IMG/VR virus record: IMGVR_UViG_3300025000_000260
Span: 1 to 36,813 of that record
Strand: one strand, 5' to 3'
DNA from: a virus
DNA: 36,813 nucleotides
The notes under the pieces are model-generated. The model was not told the DNA's origin. It saw only the letters and a program-made list of their open reading frames with translations, and did no database searches. The position numbers and the translations under genes were made by a program. This document shows positions 15,208 through 23,351 of the stretch, in pieces; the first letter of the stretch is position 1; each line of letters begins with the position of its first letter.

Positions 15208-15630
15208 ATGCCCATTCTCACCGTCGATCAGATCGTCAACGCTCCCGACGTCAAGACCGAGGAGATGCTCATTCCCGAGTGGGGCGGCAGCATCCTGGTC
15301 AAGGGCTTGACCCAGGCCGAGGTCCACGCCGCCCGCGAAGCTTCCAAGGTGGCGGAAGAAATCGACGAGCAGCGCCTGGCCATGAGCATGTTCCTCGCCG
15401 GCGTGCTCGAGCCCAAGATCACCCCCGACTACTACGAACTCCTCCGCAACAAGCTCGCGGGCCCGGTCAATCGGGTCGGCAAGAAGATCCTCCAGCTCTC
15501 CGGCCTCGACGAAAAGACCGTAAAGGAAGCGGAGAGCAAATTTCGCACGGAATCGGGAGGAGAGATTCGAGTACTTCCTGACGAAGGAGCTGGGGTGGGG
15601 GTCGGTGCAGCGGATGCGCCTGGGGCTTAG
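15208..15630 (+). CDS. Tail assembly chaperone, short form (gpG-like)
   Basis: ATG at 15208 follows GAAGGAG. The 140-aa product is mostly helical (ILVKGLTQAEVHAAREASKV) and charged, as in lambda gpG-type chaperones that coat the tape measure. The last 25 residues (EGAGVGVGAADAPGA) are low-complexity and look like read-through after the true domain end. A second frame is open over the same place and continues to 15697. The order tube, chaperone, tape measure is standard. Confidence 0.78.
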   Translation: MPILTVDQIVNAPDVKTEEMLIPEWGGSILVKGLTQAEVHAAREASKVAEEIDEQRLAMSMFLAGVLEPKITPDYYELLRNKLAGPVNRVGKKILQLSGLDEKTVKEAESKFRTESGGEIRVLPDEGAGVGVGAADAPGA

Positions 15631-15697
15631 CTCCGAGGAATACGTCCGCTGGACGGCCTATTACAACGTGTTGGCCGCTGAGAGAGAGGAAAAGTGA
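15208..15697 (+). CDS. Tail assembly chaperone, frameshifted long form (gpGT-like)
   Basis: The frame one base ahead of gpG (+1, equal to -2) is open from 15524 and encodes RFEYFLTKELGWGSVQRM... to a stop at 15695-15697, three bases before the tape measure ATG. Its ending, EEYVRWTAYYNVLAAEREEK, is typical of the T part of GT proteins. It has no strong start of its own before this part, so it should be reached by ribosomal frameshifting. Candidate sites are TTTC at 15541-15544 (Phe codon slipping +1) and GGAGGAGAG near 15556-15564. The usual lambda -1 site is not seen and would give the wrong frame. Confidence 0.7.
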
Positions 15698-15700
15698 TCC

Positions 15701-18700
15701 ATGTCTGAATCCGTTGGGGAACTGACCGCAACTCTCAGCGCCAACACGGCGCCTTTTTCCGAGGCCTTCCATGCTGCAGGGCAGTCCGCCCACGAGTCTC
15801 TCACCGGCTCCCTAATCACCGCCAATCTCGTCAGTTCGGGCATCGAGGGGGCCTTCGGGATGATCGCGGGATCGATCCAGAAAACCATTGGGGACCTCGG
15901 CGAAGTCGACAAGATCATGGGGCAATCGGAGGCTGTCGTGAAGTCCACCGGTGGGGCCGCCAACGTCACCGCCGACCAAATGGCGAAGCTAGCCGACACA
16001 ATGGAGCGCTCTACGGGAATGACGGCCGAGAGCATCCAACAGGGGGAAAACCTTCTCGCCACGTTCACGAACATCAAGAACGGCGCAGGGGCGGGCAACG
16101 ACATCTTCAGCCAGACCACCGACATTATGGCCGACATGGCCCAGGCGATGGGAACGGATGCGAAAGGCGGGGCTATCCAACTCGGGAAGGCGTTGAACGA
16201 TCCGACTCAAGGGGTCACCGCTCTCACCCGGGTTGGCGTCACCTTCACCGAGGGCCAAAAGGATCAGATCAAAGCCCTCCAGGCTTCCGGCAACACCATG
16301 GGGGCACAGAAGCTGATCCTCGCCGAGCTTACCAAGGAGTTCGGGGGGTCGGCAGAGGCTGCTGGCAAGAAGCTCCCTGGTGCCCTGGCGCGCCTCGACA
16401 ATGCCTTTGGCAGCATCAACGAAGCTCTTCTTACCGGAATGATTCCCAGTCTTTCGGACATGGCCATCAAGGCCTCCGAGGTCTTCTACAAGATCAGCGA
16501 CGCCATCTCCTCGAGCGGTGTTACCGGAGCGATCAATGCCATGATCCCTCCGGGCTTCCAGGCGATAATCCTGGGTGTGGCCGGCGCCATCACCGCATCC
16601 CTGATCCCTGGCCTCATCACGATGGCCACCTCGGCTTACACGGCTGCCTCGGGAATGCTTGCGGCACTGGTTCCTTTGACACCCTTTTTGATTGCTGGGG
16701 CGGCGGTGGGAACGGCGGCCTTCGTCATCATGCAGAACTGGACGCCGATTTCGAGGTTCTTCGCCAACATCTTTCAGGGGATCTCCGGGGGAATAAAAAC
16801 CCTCTACGACAACTTCAAGGGGGCCTTCGGCGGGATCGGCACCATCGTTGAATCCGTCGCCAACTTCGTCAAAGAGAAGTTCGGATGGCTCGTCTCCCTC
16901 CTCCCATCCTCGATGAAGAATGCGATCGCGGGGGCCGGAGCGGCACTCGGCAAACTGCCGGATCTGGCGATCAAGGCCTTCGGCACAACGGCCACAGTCG
17001 CGGGGGCGGGGGGTAAGAAAATCAAGGAGGCCTTCGGCGCAGGTCTCGGCAAGCTCACGATCCCGAAGCCCGACATGGCTGCGTTGACGGCAGCCACGAA
17101 GCCAGGAACGGCCCCAAAGGCTCCGAAGGCGGCAAGCGGTTCGACGGCGGCAACAGGATTCGACGTGCAGGCCGATATCTCAAAAATCCTGGGCGACCTT
17201 CCCAAGCAAATGAGGGCCGTCACCGAGGAATCCAAGATCTTCGGTACGTCCTTCGATGCAGCCGGGGCAAAGGCAAGTGCTCTAAAATCTGCCCTCAGTC
17301 GGCTAGCTGCTGATGGGGTAGGTGTCACCGACGACCGACTTAAACCCCTCATCGCCGACTGGAAAAAGTACCAAGCCGAGGCTGATTCCTCCAACGCCAA
17401 AACCTATGACACAGCGGCAGCCCTGGCGAAAACCAAAGAGGCTCTGGCGGCAGTGGACATCAATGCGAAACTCTTCGGGGATTCCACGAAGTCTGCCGCC
17501 GAAAAAACGAGCATCCTTGAAAATTCCATCAAGAACATGGTGGACAACGGCGTAAAGCCCGGCTCCCCTGCCATTGAGGAACTGACCGCGAAATGGGCCG
17601 AATTCAAGCCCCCTGCGCCCTCCGAAATGGACAAGGTGAGCAAAGCCCTCAACGGGATCGCTCAGGAGGCCACCTTGATGGGCGATCGGACGGAAGGATC
17701 GTCAAAGAAGATCGCTTACGTCAAGACAGAGCTCGATAGGCTTGCCAAGAGCGGCAAGGGGAGCAAGGATGACATGGCAGCTCTCGCGAAAACCCTCAAG
17801 GATCTCGAGGCTTCCGCGAAAACACAGGGCATCCAAGCATTCACCGGAGCCCTTGCCGACGCAGGAGATCAACTCCAGGGGATGACGAGCAGCGTGGGCC
17901 AGGTGGCTAATGCTTTCGGGGTAGATCTTCCGGACGCCATCACCGGCCCCATCGCCAGCATCGGCAAGCTGCAAAACGGCTTCGAAGGGGTTGGGAAGAT
18001 CGGGGCCCAGATGCTCCCGAACCTCGTCACCCTCTTTGCCCCCCTCGCGGCGGCGATGACCCCGGTCGTTGTGGCTGCATGGGGATTTACCGCGGCGATG
18101 ATTGCCAACCCGATCGGACTGATCGTGATCGGGGTGACCGGATTGATCGTTGGGATCGGCCTCCTGGCCAAGAACTGGGGAGCCGTGACCAAGGCCATCG
18201 GGGATAGCATCGGGTGGATAGGCGGGCTTCTGAAGAACATGGCTGGCGCGGTGGGCGCGGCCTTCGGCGCGATCATCAAGGGAATCGGAGACGCCTTCCG
18301 GGGGGTGTTCGATTTCTTCGTGGACATGATCAAGAACTTCGTCAATGCCACCGTCATCGGCCCGATCAACATCGTAGTTCGGGGCTTGAACCTGGTGGGC
18401 GACTTCACCCACACCTACCACATCCCGACCATCCCCATGCTGGCCAAGGGCGGCGTCACCACCAAGGCCACCATGGCTATGGTGGGAGAAGATGGACCTG
18501 AGGCCGTCCTTCCGCTGAACGAAAGCACCTTCGACCGACTGGGGGGGGCAATCGCGGCGGCCATGAAGGCGAACGGCCAGCAAGGGGCACAGGGCGGACA
18601 GAGCAACACGTACAACGTCTATACCCTGGCCTACACCGGCGACCAGGCTTCCCTGCAAGAGCTGGCGAGGCTGATCGGTATCCAGCAGAACCAGATGAAA

Positions 18701-18715
18701 ACAAGAAGCGCGTAA
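15701..18715 (+). CDS. Tail tape measure protein
   Basis: This is the largest tail protein, 1004 aa, starting three bases after the chaperone extension. It runs inside the tube and sets its length. It is helical with Ala, Lys and Gly richness. Hydrophobic stretches near residues 280-345 and 775-850 (GFTAAMIANPIGLIVIGVTG) are typical of tape measures, which may insert into the host membrane. The end (MVGEDGPEAVLPLNES) is a common tape measure C-terminal motif. By the usual 1.5 angstrom per residue the tail would be near 150 nm. A terminator follows. Confidence 0.93.
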   Translation: MSESVGELTATLSANTAPFSEAFHAAGQSAHESLTGSLITANLVSSGIEGAFGMIAGSIQKTIGDLGEVDKIMGQSEAVVKSTGGAANVTADQMAKLADTMERSTGMTAESIQQGENLLATFTNIKNGAGAGNDIFSQTTDIMADMAQAMGTDAKGGAIQLGKALNDPTQGVTALTRVGVTFTEGQKDQIKALQASGNTMGAQKLILAELTKEFGGSAEAAGKKLPGALARLDNAFGSINEALLTGMIPSLSDMAIKASEVFYKISDAISSSGVTGAINAMIPPGFQAIILGVAGAITASLIPGLITMATSAYTAASGMLAALVPLTPFLIAGAAVGTAAFVIMQNWTPISRFFANIFQGISGGIKTLYDNFKGAFGGIGTIVESVANFVKEKFGWLVSLLPSSMKNAIAGAGAALGKLPDLAIKAFGTTATVAGAGGKKIKEAFGAGLGKLTIPKPDMAALTAATKPGTAPKAPKAASGSTAATGFDVQADISKILGDLPKQMRAVTEESKIFGTSFDAAGAKASALKSALSRLAADGVGVTDDRLKPLIADWKKYQAEADSSNAKTYDTAAALAKTKEALAAVDINAKLFGDSTKSAAEKTSILENSIKNMVDNGVKPGSPAIEELTAKWAEFKPPAPSEMDKVSKALNGIAQEATLMGDRTEGSSKKIAYVKTELDRLAKSGKGSKDDMAALAKTLKDLEASAKTQGIQAFTGALADAGDQLQGMTSSVGQVANAFGVDLPDAITGPIASIGKLQNGFEGVGKIGAQMLPNLVTLFAPLAAAMTPVVVAAWGFTAAMIANPIGLIVIGVTGLIVGIGLLAKNWGAVTKAIGDSIGWIGGLLKNMAGAVGAAFGAIIKGIGDAFRGVFDFFVDMIKNFVNATVIGPINIVVRGLNLVGDFTHTYHIPTIPMLAKGGVTTKATMAMVGEDGPEAVLPLNESTFDRLGGAIAAAMKANGQQGAQGGQSNTYNVYTLAYTGDQASLQELARLIGIQQNQMKTRSA

Positions 18716-18719
18716 AGAG

Positions 18720-18746
18720 GAGGCCCCGGTTTATCGCCGGGGCCTC
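18720..18746 (+). terminator. Rho-independent terminator after tape measure
   Basis: A perfect 10-bp stem GAGGCCCCGG / CCGGGGCCTC with a seven-base loop is followed by TTGTCGTGTT. In the other direction it is followed by CTCTTTA, so it may also end the - strand lipoprotein transcript. The AGGCCCCGG core matches the terminator at 1730. Confidence 0.7.
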
Positions 18747-18754
18747 TTGTCGTG

Positions 18755-19315
18755 TTAGGGGGAAACTGGCTGGGACGGGACAGGGAACGGTTCCAGTCGA
18801 AGCTCGTCTATTGTCACCAAGGCATAATCTGAAGATTTTGTTGCTGAATAATCAAAGGACATCGAATCAGAAGGGATCAGTTTTTGACTCGAGTCGATCA
18901 TCCGCCGGGTCTCAACGACTTCACCATGTTGGTAAAAATTGATAGTAAAATGATAGTAGATAGTTTTATCGCATGTGTTATTTAACAAAAAATGGATCGC
19001 AGCCTTTTGCCAAGGCCTGAGTCCAATTACTTTAACGGATAAACCGGATAGCCTAATCTCGTCGCCCTTCAGACAGGGCGTTGAAGTTGGACTAGGATTT
19101 GGAATTGGTGCTGGAGTTGGATCTAGATTTTCTTCGACTATCTGTTTTTGTGTCGTTATATCGGGAGGCGTTACCACTGTGTTAGGCGACGTCAAGGCGC
19201 ATGGGGATGCCTCGGTAGTCGAAACTCCTGTCACGACTCCTTTCATAGATAGAGAGTCAAGATTTACCGTGCAGGCCGCCAAAAACAGCGGAACCATAAT
19301 CAAAAACTTTTTCAT
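18755..19315 (-). CDS. Lipoprotein, phage moron
   Basis: This - strand 186-aa protein begins with a lipoprotein signal: MKKF, a hydrophobic core and LFLAAC at residues 10-15, whose Cys would be lipidated. Residues 63-80 are a Pro/Thr/Ser linker, then a beta-rich domain (SGLSVKVIGLRPWQKAAIHF, TIYYHFTINFYQHGE) that looks like an Ig-like fold with two Cys. It lies between tape measure and distal tail genes, against the flow, in AT-richer DNA. Such lipoproteins in prophages often block re-infection at the cell surface (superinfection exclusion); that role is inferred. The ribosome binding site is GGGAGGG, somewhat far from the ATG. Confidence 0.75.
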   Translation of the reverse strand: MKKFLIMVPLFLAACTVNLDSLSMKGVVTGVSTTEASPCALTSPNTVVTPPDITTQKQIVEENLDPTPAPIPNPSPTSTPCLKGDEIRLSGLSVKVIGLRPWQKAAIHFLLNNTCDKTIYYHFTINFYQHGEVVETRRMIDSSQKLIPSDSMSFDYSATKSSDYALVTIDELRLEPFPVPSQPVSP

Positions 19316-19338
19316 CGCCTAAACCCTCCCTTGCTTGG

Positions 19339-19344
19339 AGTATA
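19339..19344 (-). promoter_or_regulatory. Possible -10 (TATACT) for the lipoprotein gene
   Basis: Reading on the - strand, TATACT lies 24 bases upstream of the lipoprotein ATG. No good -35 is present. The sequence GTGAAGATT lies 25 bases further upstream; the same word precedes a TATACT element at the next - strand gene, at 35 bases. Confidence 0.4.
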
Positions 19345-19397
19345 CCCCAGGGGAGGAAGAACTTGTTGAAATCTTCACAGTTTAGCCTTCCCCCACA

Positions 19398-19421
19398 CCC
19401 CGCTCCGGCGGGGCCTTTTCT
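19398..19421 (+). terminator. Compact UCCG hairpin with T-run, joined to a ribosome binding site
   Basis: A 6-bp stem CCCCGC / GCGGGG with a TCCG loop, then CCTTTTCTTTTGGAGGG and, seven bases later, the ATG of the distal tail gene. This is the second copy of the hairpin/T-run/GGAGG arrangement. Confidence 0.6.
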
Positions 19422-19436
19422 TTTGGAGGGTGACAA

Positions 19437-19784
19437 ATGCCGATCCCCATCACCATCGCCGGGTGGGACCTCTACCCCGAGAGCGTCAATCCCAATCCCA
19501 AGCTCATTGGCGGCCCCACCCGCGAGTCCATCAACGGCACCGGGTATCGTCGCATCACCGGGCAAAAACAGGTGGTCTCGCTCGTCTGGGGCTACTTGGA
19601 CGCCGAAGAATTCCAGCTTATCCAGATCGTCTGGGCGTTGGCCAGGGCGGGAACGGTGGCGATCGCCTGTGTCGATCCTCGGATCTCCGGGACGTTCCTT
19701 CTCGTCGACCAGGTGTTCCCCTTCACCTACATCGAGGGCTCAACTGAAGCATACAAGGGGTCTTTGACCTTTCAGGAGCAATAA
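19437..19784 (+). CDS. Distal tail-type protein (115 aa)
   Basis: ATG at 19437 follows GGAGGGTGACAA. The protein is beta-rich: an opening ITIAGWDLYPES, a central YRRITGQKQVVSLVWGYLD and a closing LLVDQVFPFTYIEGS strand, with a short helix between. Its length and position, just before the hub, fit a small distal tail or tail-completion protein. Family membership is not certain. Confidence 0.65.
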   Translation: MPIPITIAGWDLYPESVNPNPKLIGGPTRESINGTGYRRITGQKQVVSLVWGYLDAEEFQLIQIVWALARAGTVAIACVDPRISGTFLLVDQVFPFTYIEGSTEAYKGSLTFQEQ

Positions 19785-22700
19785 ATGATTACCGTCAGCG
19801 ATAGCTTCAAAGCCGCCATCAAGGGCGCGATCGACATCTCGAAGGTAAAGGTTTTGGTGGAATTCTCGGGGACCACTTGGACTGACATCTCTGCATGGGT
19901 GCTCCCTGGAATGAATGGCCGCTCGGAGGAAGTGGATTCCCTCGACGGCGGATCGAGTCCCAACTGGGCCAACCTGACCCTCCTCAACGATGATGGACGA
20001 TTCTCCCCCGCCAATACCGCCAGCCCCTACTACCCCAACCTGACCCCCAACAAGCCGATCGTCATTTACATCACGGTTGAAGGGGAACCAGATCTCCCCA
20101 TCTTCACCGGGGTCACCGGGAACTGGCTTCCCTCGGCAAGAAGTCGTGTCTGTTCGCTCAAGTGCTACGACGCGGCCATGCTCCTGGTCGGCCATGAGAT
20201 AAACCGGGAACTGGTCTACAACGCCGCCGCACCTTCTACGGGCCGGACCTGGAATTGGGTGTTCGAGCGAGCCGCTTGGTTGGCCGGTATCAGGTGGGAC
20301 TGGGTGACGACCCGCGACGCAACCTTTGCCAGTACATCCCAGCTCAACGCAAACGGGACCACCAGCACGATCACGGTAGTCTCCAACAGCGCCCTTACCA
20401 CAGCCATCTACAGGCAGGGAGGGTCTGGTGGAACGATCGCCATGCGGATCGACATCGCTCGTTCGGTGGCAGGCGCCCCTCTCATACTGTTCTTCACTTG
20501 GCTCGAAGGTCTTGGGCTCAAGGTGCTCGCCGACCTGGCGCAGGTAATCGATGGAAAAATCTTCTTCGATGCCCAGGGCGCTCTCCGCCTTCGGAGTCGG
20601 ATGTACGTCGGTGATTCGGCTACCCCCGACGACACTCTCACCGTGAACAATTTTGACGACGTGGTCTTTAGCCAAAATTACGAGGGCGGAAGCCTGCACG
20701 TCGAGATCGTCAACAAGGCCACCCTCTACTCCAATCCCCTGAAGAGGATCGTAAACAGGGGGCAGCACGAGGTCACCTACCAGCAGAGGATTACCTGGGG
20801 GAAAGATGGCTTCAGCGACATCCCCGACCTGGCCAGCATGGCAGATAACAGCACCTACCCCCCAAGTACCGAACCGGCCATGTATCTCTCGCTCGACAAT
20901 GCAATTTTCAGCAAGAGCAAGAGCAGTGACAAGGATAAGCAGGTGCCTGGGGGCGGCAAAATCCTGCGGACGTCAAGCCCAGCGTATCCCGCCGGCAAAG
21001 ATCTGCTCCTTTACTCCTATCCTGACGGAAAAGACGACAGCCAGCGCTCGGTCGGGGATTTCATCCACTACACTGGGTACCCGATTTATGACTGGGATCG
21101 AATCGGGGTAAAAATCACCAACCACGCTACTTCGCGGCGCAATCTCAGCTCGATCGAGCTTTATGCCAACATGGTCTTTCCCTCTGGATCACAAGTCAAA
21201 GGACAGCAGATCGACGCGACCTCGGTCGCTCTTCTCGGCACCCGCGAGAAAACCTTCACCAATAACATGCTCCCTGATGCCCTGGCGATCCAAAACCTCG
21301 CCTCTTGGATAGTCTTCAGCCGCAAGGACGTCAAAAATCTTTTCAACTTACCCCTGATGCACGCCATGCCCTGGGTCGAATTGGGTGACACCCTGGCCTT
21401 CTCCGAGACGATCACAAACACGCAACCGACGGTAACAAATGGGGTTCCTCGGGCCTACAGTTGGAAAATCGATCAAAGTTCCTACACCCAGACCTTTGAA
21501 ACGGCGCCCCCCGATCCGGCCTTCACTTTGACGACCGTCATCGGCGGAATCACCGAGATCTCAACCAACCATAATTCCGGAATGATGCACGATCAGATCC
21601 CCTTTCCCGCCCTCTCCGGAGTGGGCAAACAGATCGGTCTGAACAACATCTCGGCCTTCAACCAGGTGCTGAACAATGCTCGGAAATTTAAGCCGGCGGG
21701 GACTTCTGGCCACTATGAAGGGTTGTCAACATACCGGGGTTATGTTTTTGCGGTGACCGATAGCGGTGATATTCAGATCTTCGACCCCTTGACGCTTGTC
21801 AACGTAAAAGCGTGGAATCTTGGCGCAAACTACCAGTTTTATGCCTGTATTCCCAGGGATGGAATCTTATATGTCTTTGCGCATAATTCCACTGGATCAT
21901 ATAATCAAGTTCTTTGGTTTGATATGGGGCTATTGATCGACAGCTTACCAGCGACCCTAACCGTAAATACGCACTGGGGAATAAAGATCAACGAAACAGG
22001 ACTAAAAGCCCTGAATGAATCATGCTATCTTTTTGTCGACGGCAATACGTTATGGATCCACGGTATTCATAACGACATCTTCACTGGCGATTATCGATCT
22101 TACATTCGCACGGTGGATATTACCAATACTGACCTGGTTACGGGACAGTCACTGCCATATTGTTTCACAACGCAAGATCCGGTGGCGACTGGAGTATCAT
22201 GGATTGCCGGTGGAATAATCAAGGCCCTTGGTTATATCTGGGCATTATCTTTCCATTATTCAGAAACCACAACAGCATGGGCTGTAATGGCTGGAGAGAA
22301 TGATATCTATGTGGCAGACGTAAGCAAGTTTTCTGTTGGCGACTTTGTTTCGATAGGCGATGAAAGCACTTCAACCGCTGACTATGGGGTAATTCAATTA
22401 ATAATCGGAAGCTTTATTTATCTAACCGAATACTGTCTCTATAACCACGCTTACGGCGCCACGGTTACAAAATATAGCTCAGAGCTAACGAAATACAACA
22501 TCTCCGACAACACGGCTGCCTATTATCGTCTCAATCTGGGGTCCTTCCCTCTTGGAATGGAGTGGGATGGCCAGTTCGCGTGGATGTCATTTGGGGACAA
22601 GATTGCCAAATGTGCCCTCTCCTCCACCGGATTTACGCTGATCGGGACATATTCACCGACTGGCGTACCTGGGGGTGGCCCCGGGTATCTGATGTTCGAC

Positions 22701-22898
22701 GGCACATATATCTGGTGGGCCAGGATTGGCGCGCTATACCAGATCGATCCTCGCAGCGGGTACCCCATCGGCATGTTCCCTGGTAGCGATATGCTGGGCG
22801 GGATTCCTATCCTTACCGGAGAATCGATAATCGTTAATGCCCCTGATAATCTACAAACGCTCTATCGTGTCCCTCGGTGGTCCAGCATGTCCATCTGA
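19785..22898 (+). CDS. Tail hub protein with C-terminal receptor-binding-like domain
   Basis: A 1037-aa protein starting right at the previous stop. Residues 1-130 open like phage tail hub proteins (ISAWVLPGM, WANLTLLNDDGRFSP, IFTGVTGNWLPS). Residues about 240-600 hold the middle hub part (KVLADLAQVIDGKIFFDAQG, LRLRSRMYV). From about residue 640 the sequence changes to repeated strand pairs with Tyr, Trp and Asp (YRGYVFAVTDSGDIQIF, DGILYVFAH, LGYIWAL, WDGQFAWMSFG, FDGTYIWWA), like a beta-propeller. The DNA for this part is visibly AT-richer. It is probably the swapped host-binding end. Confidence 0.75.
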   Translation: MITVSDSFKAAIKGAIDISKVKVLVEFSGTTWTDISAWVLPGMNGRSEEVDSLDGGSSPNWANLTLLNDDGRFSPANTASPYYPNLTPNKPIVIYITVEGEPDLPIFTGVTGNWLPSARSRVCSLKCYDAAMLLVGHEINRELVYNAAAPSTGRTWNWVFERAAWLAGIRWDWVTTRDATFASTSQLNANGTTSTITVVSNSALTTAIYRQGGSGGTIAMRIDIARSVAGAPLILFFTWLEGLGLKVLADLAQVIDGKIFFDAQGALRLRSRMYVGDSATPDDTLTVNNFDDVVFSQNYEGGSLHVEIVNKATLYSNPLKRIVNRGQHEVTYQQRITWGKDGFSDIPDLASMADNSTYPPSTEPAMYLSLDNAIFSKSKSSDKDKQVPGGGKILRTSSPAYPAGKDLLLYSYPDGKDDSQRSVGDFIHYTGYPIYDWDRIGVKITNHATSRRNLSSIELYANMVFPSGSQVKGQQIDATSVALLGTREKTFTNNMLPDALAIQNLASWIVFSRKDVKNLFNLPLMHAMPWVELGDTLAFSETITNTQPTVTNGVPRAYSWKIDQSSYTQTFETAPPDPAFTLTTVIGGITEISTNHNSGMMHDQIPFPALSGVGKQIGLNNISAFNQVLNNARKFKPAGTSGHYEGLSTYRGYVFAVTDSGDIQIFDPLTLVNVKAWNLGANYQFYACIPRDGILYVFAHNSTGSYNQVLWFDMGLLIDSLPATLTVNTHWGIKINETGLKALNESCYLFVDGNTLWIHGIHNDIFTGDYRSYIRTVDITNTDLVTGQSLPYCFTTQDPVATGVSWIAGGIIKALGYIWALSFHYSETTTAWAVMAGENDIYVADVSKFSVGDFVSIGDESTSTADYGVIQLIIGSFIYLTEYCLYNHAYGATVTKYSSELTKYNISDNTAAYYRLNLGSFPLGMEWDGQFAWMSFGDKIAKCALSSTGFTLIGTYSPTGVPGGGPGYLMFDGTYIWWARIGALYQIDPRSGYPIGMFPGSDMLGGIPILTGESIIVNAPDNLQTLYRVPRWSSMSI

Positions 22899-22940
22899 TC
22901 CCGCTTCCAGCGGTATCCCCCGCACAGAAAGGATAGAAAA

Positions 22941-23114
22941 ATGATCAAGAACTCACTTCATGTCGTGACTGCCCCTATCGGTCCCAACCTCAACTATGAA
23001 GCTACCCTGGGGAACGATCTTGAAGTCATGGAGATAGGTAGAATTATCGCTCGAAAACTCATGGCCAAGCATTTGAGCAACGGTGTTTCGGATCAAGGAG
23101 ACAAGTGCGATTAA
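22941..23114 (+). CDS. Possible small protein (57 aa), antisense to 22953-23231
   Basis: ATG at 22941 with AAAGGAT nine bases upstream, 43 bases after the hub stop. The product starts MIKNSLHVVTAPIGPN and has one amphipathic helix (VMEIGRIIARKLMAKHL). It lies on the opposite strand of the next feature with codons in register, so probably only one of the two is a gene. No family is recognised. Confidence 0.3.
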   Translation: MIKNSLHVVTAPIGPNLNYEATLGNDLEVMEIGRIIARKLMAKHLSNGVSDQGDKCD

Positions 23115-23231
23115 TTCAGCGGTTTCCTTGTCGAGCCCTGTATCAAGAAGTACCTTCCTGCGATTTCTGAAATCCTCTATCAAAACAAGATTTTTTTCCG
23201 CGATCTCTTGAAGCTTTTCCGATTGGTTCAT
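22953..23231 (-). CDS. Small - strand protein (92 aa), probable moron
   Basis: ATG at 23231 is preceded by AAGAGGA at seven bases, a good site; a longer frame begins at 23306 without one. Residues 1-55 look helical (EKLQEIAEKNLVLIEDFRNR, AELIALVSLIRNTVAQML) and the last 30 beta-like (DFKIVPQGSFIVEVG). There is no membrane segment. A TATACT element (23266-23271 on the + map) lies 34 bases upstream. It sits between two tail genes against the flow, like the lipoprotein. Function unknown. Confidence 0.5.
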   Translation of the reverse strand: MNQSEKLQEIAEKNLVLIEDFRNRRKVLLDTGLDKETAELIALVSLIRNTVAQMLGHEFSSDNSTYLHDFKIVPQGSFIVEVGTDRGSHDMK

Positions 23232-23317
23232 AGAATCCTCTTCCCTGACAGTAAGGCATCGCCAGTATAGGGGGATCTTGTCTTTTTCTCGGTGAGGCAA
23301 TAACAATCTTCACGTGC

Positions 23318-23338
23318 CCCGCTTCGGCGGGATTTTTC
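23318..23338 (+). terminator. Compact UUCG hairpin with T-run, joined to a ribosome binding site
   Basis: A 5-bp stem CCCGC / GCGGG with a C(UUCG)G tetraloop, then ATTTTTCG and TTTGGAGG, with the next ATG at 23352. This is the third copy of the arrangement seen at 6570 and 19398. The word AATCTTCAC precedes this hairpin and the one at 19398. Confidence 0.65.
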
Positions 23339-23351
23339 GTTTGGAGGCATC

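Noticed and set aside
23030-23100. Possible regulatory RNA in the gap between hub and fibre
   Set aside because: No stable structure with a terminator is seen inside it; the two overlapping small frames explain the space better.
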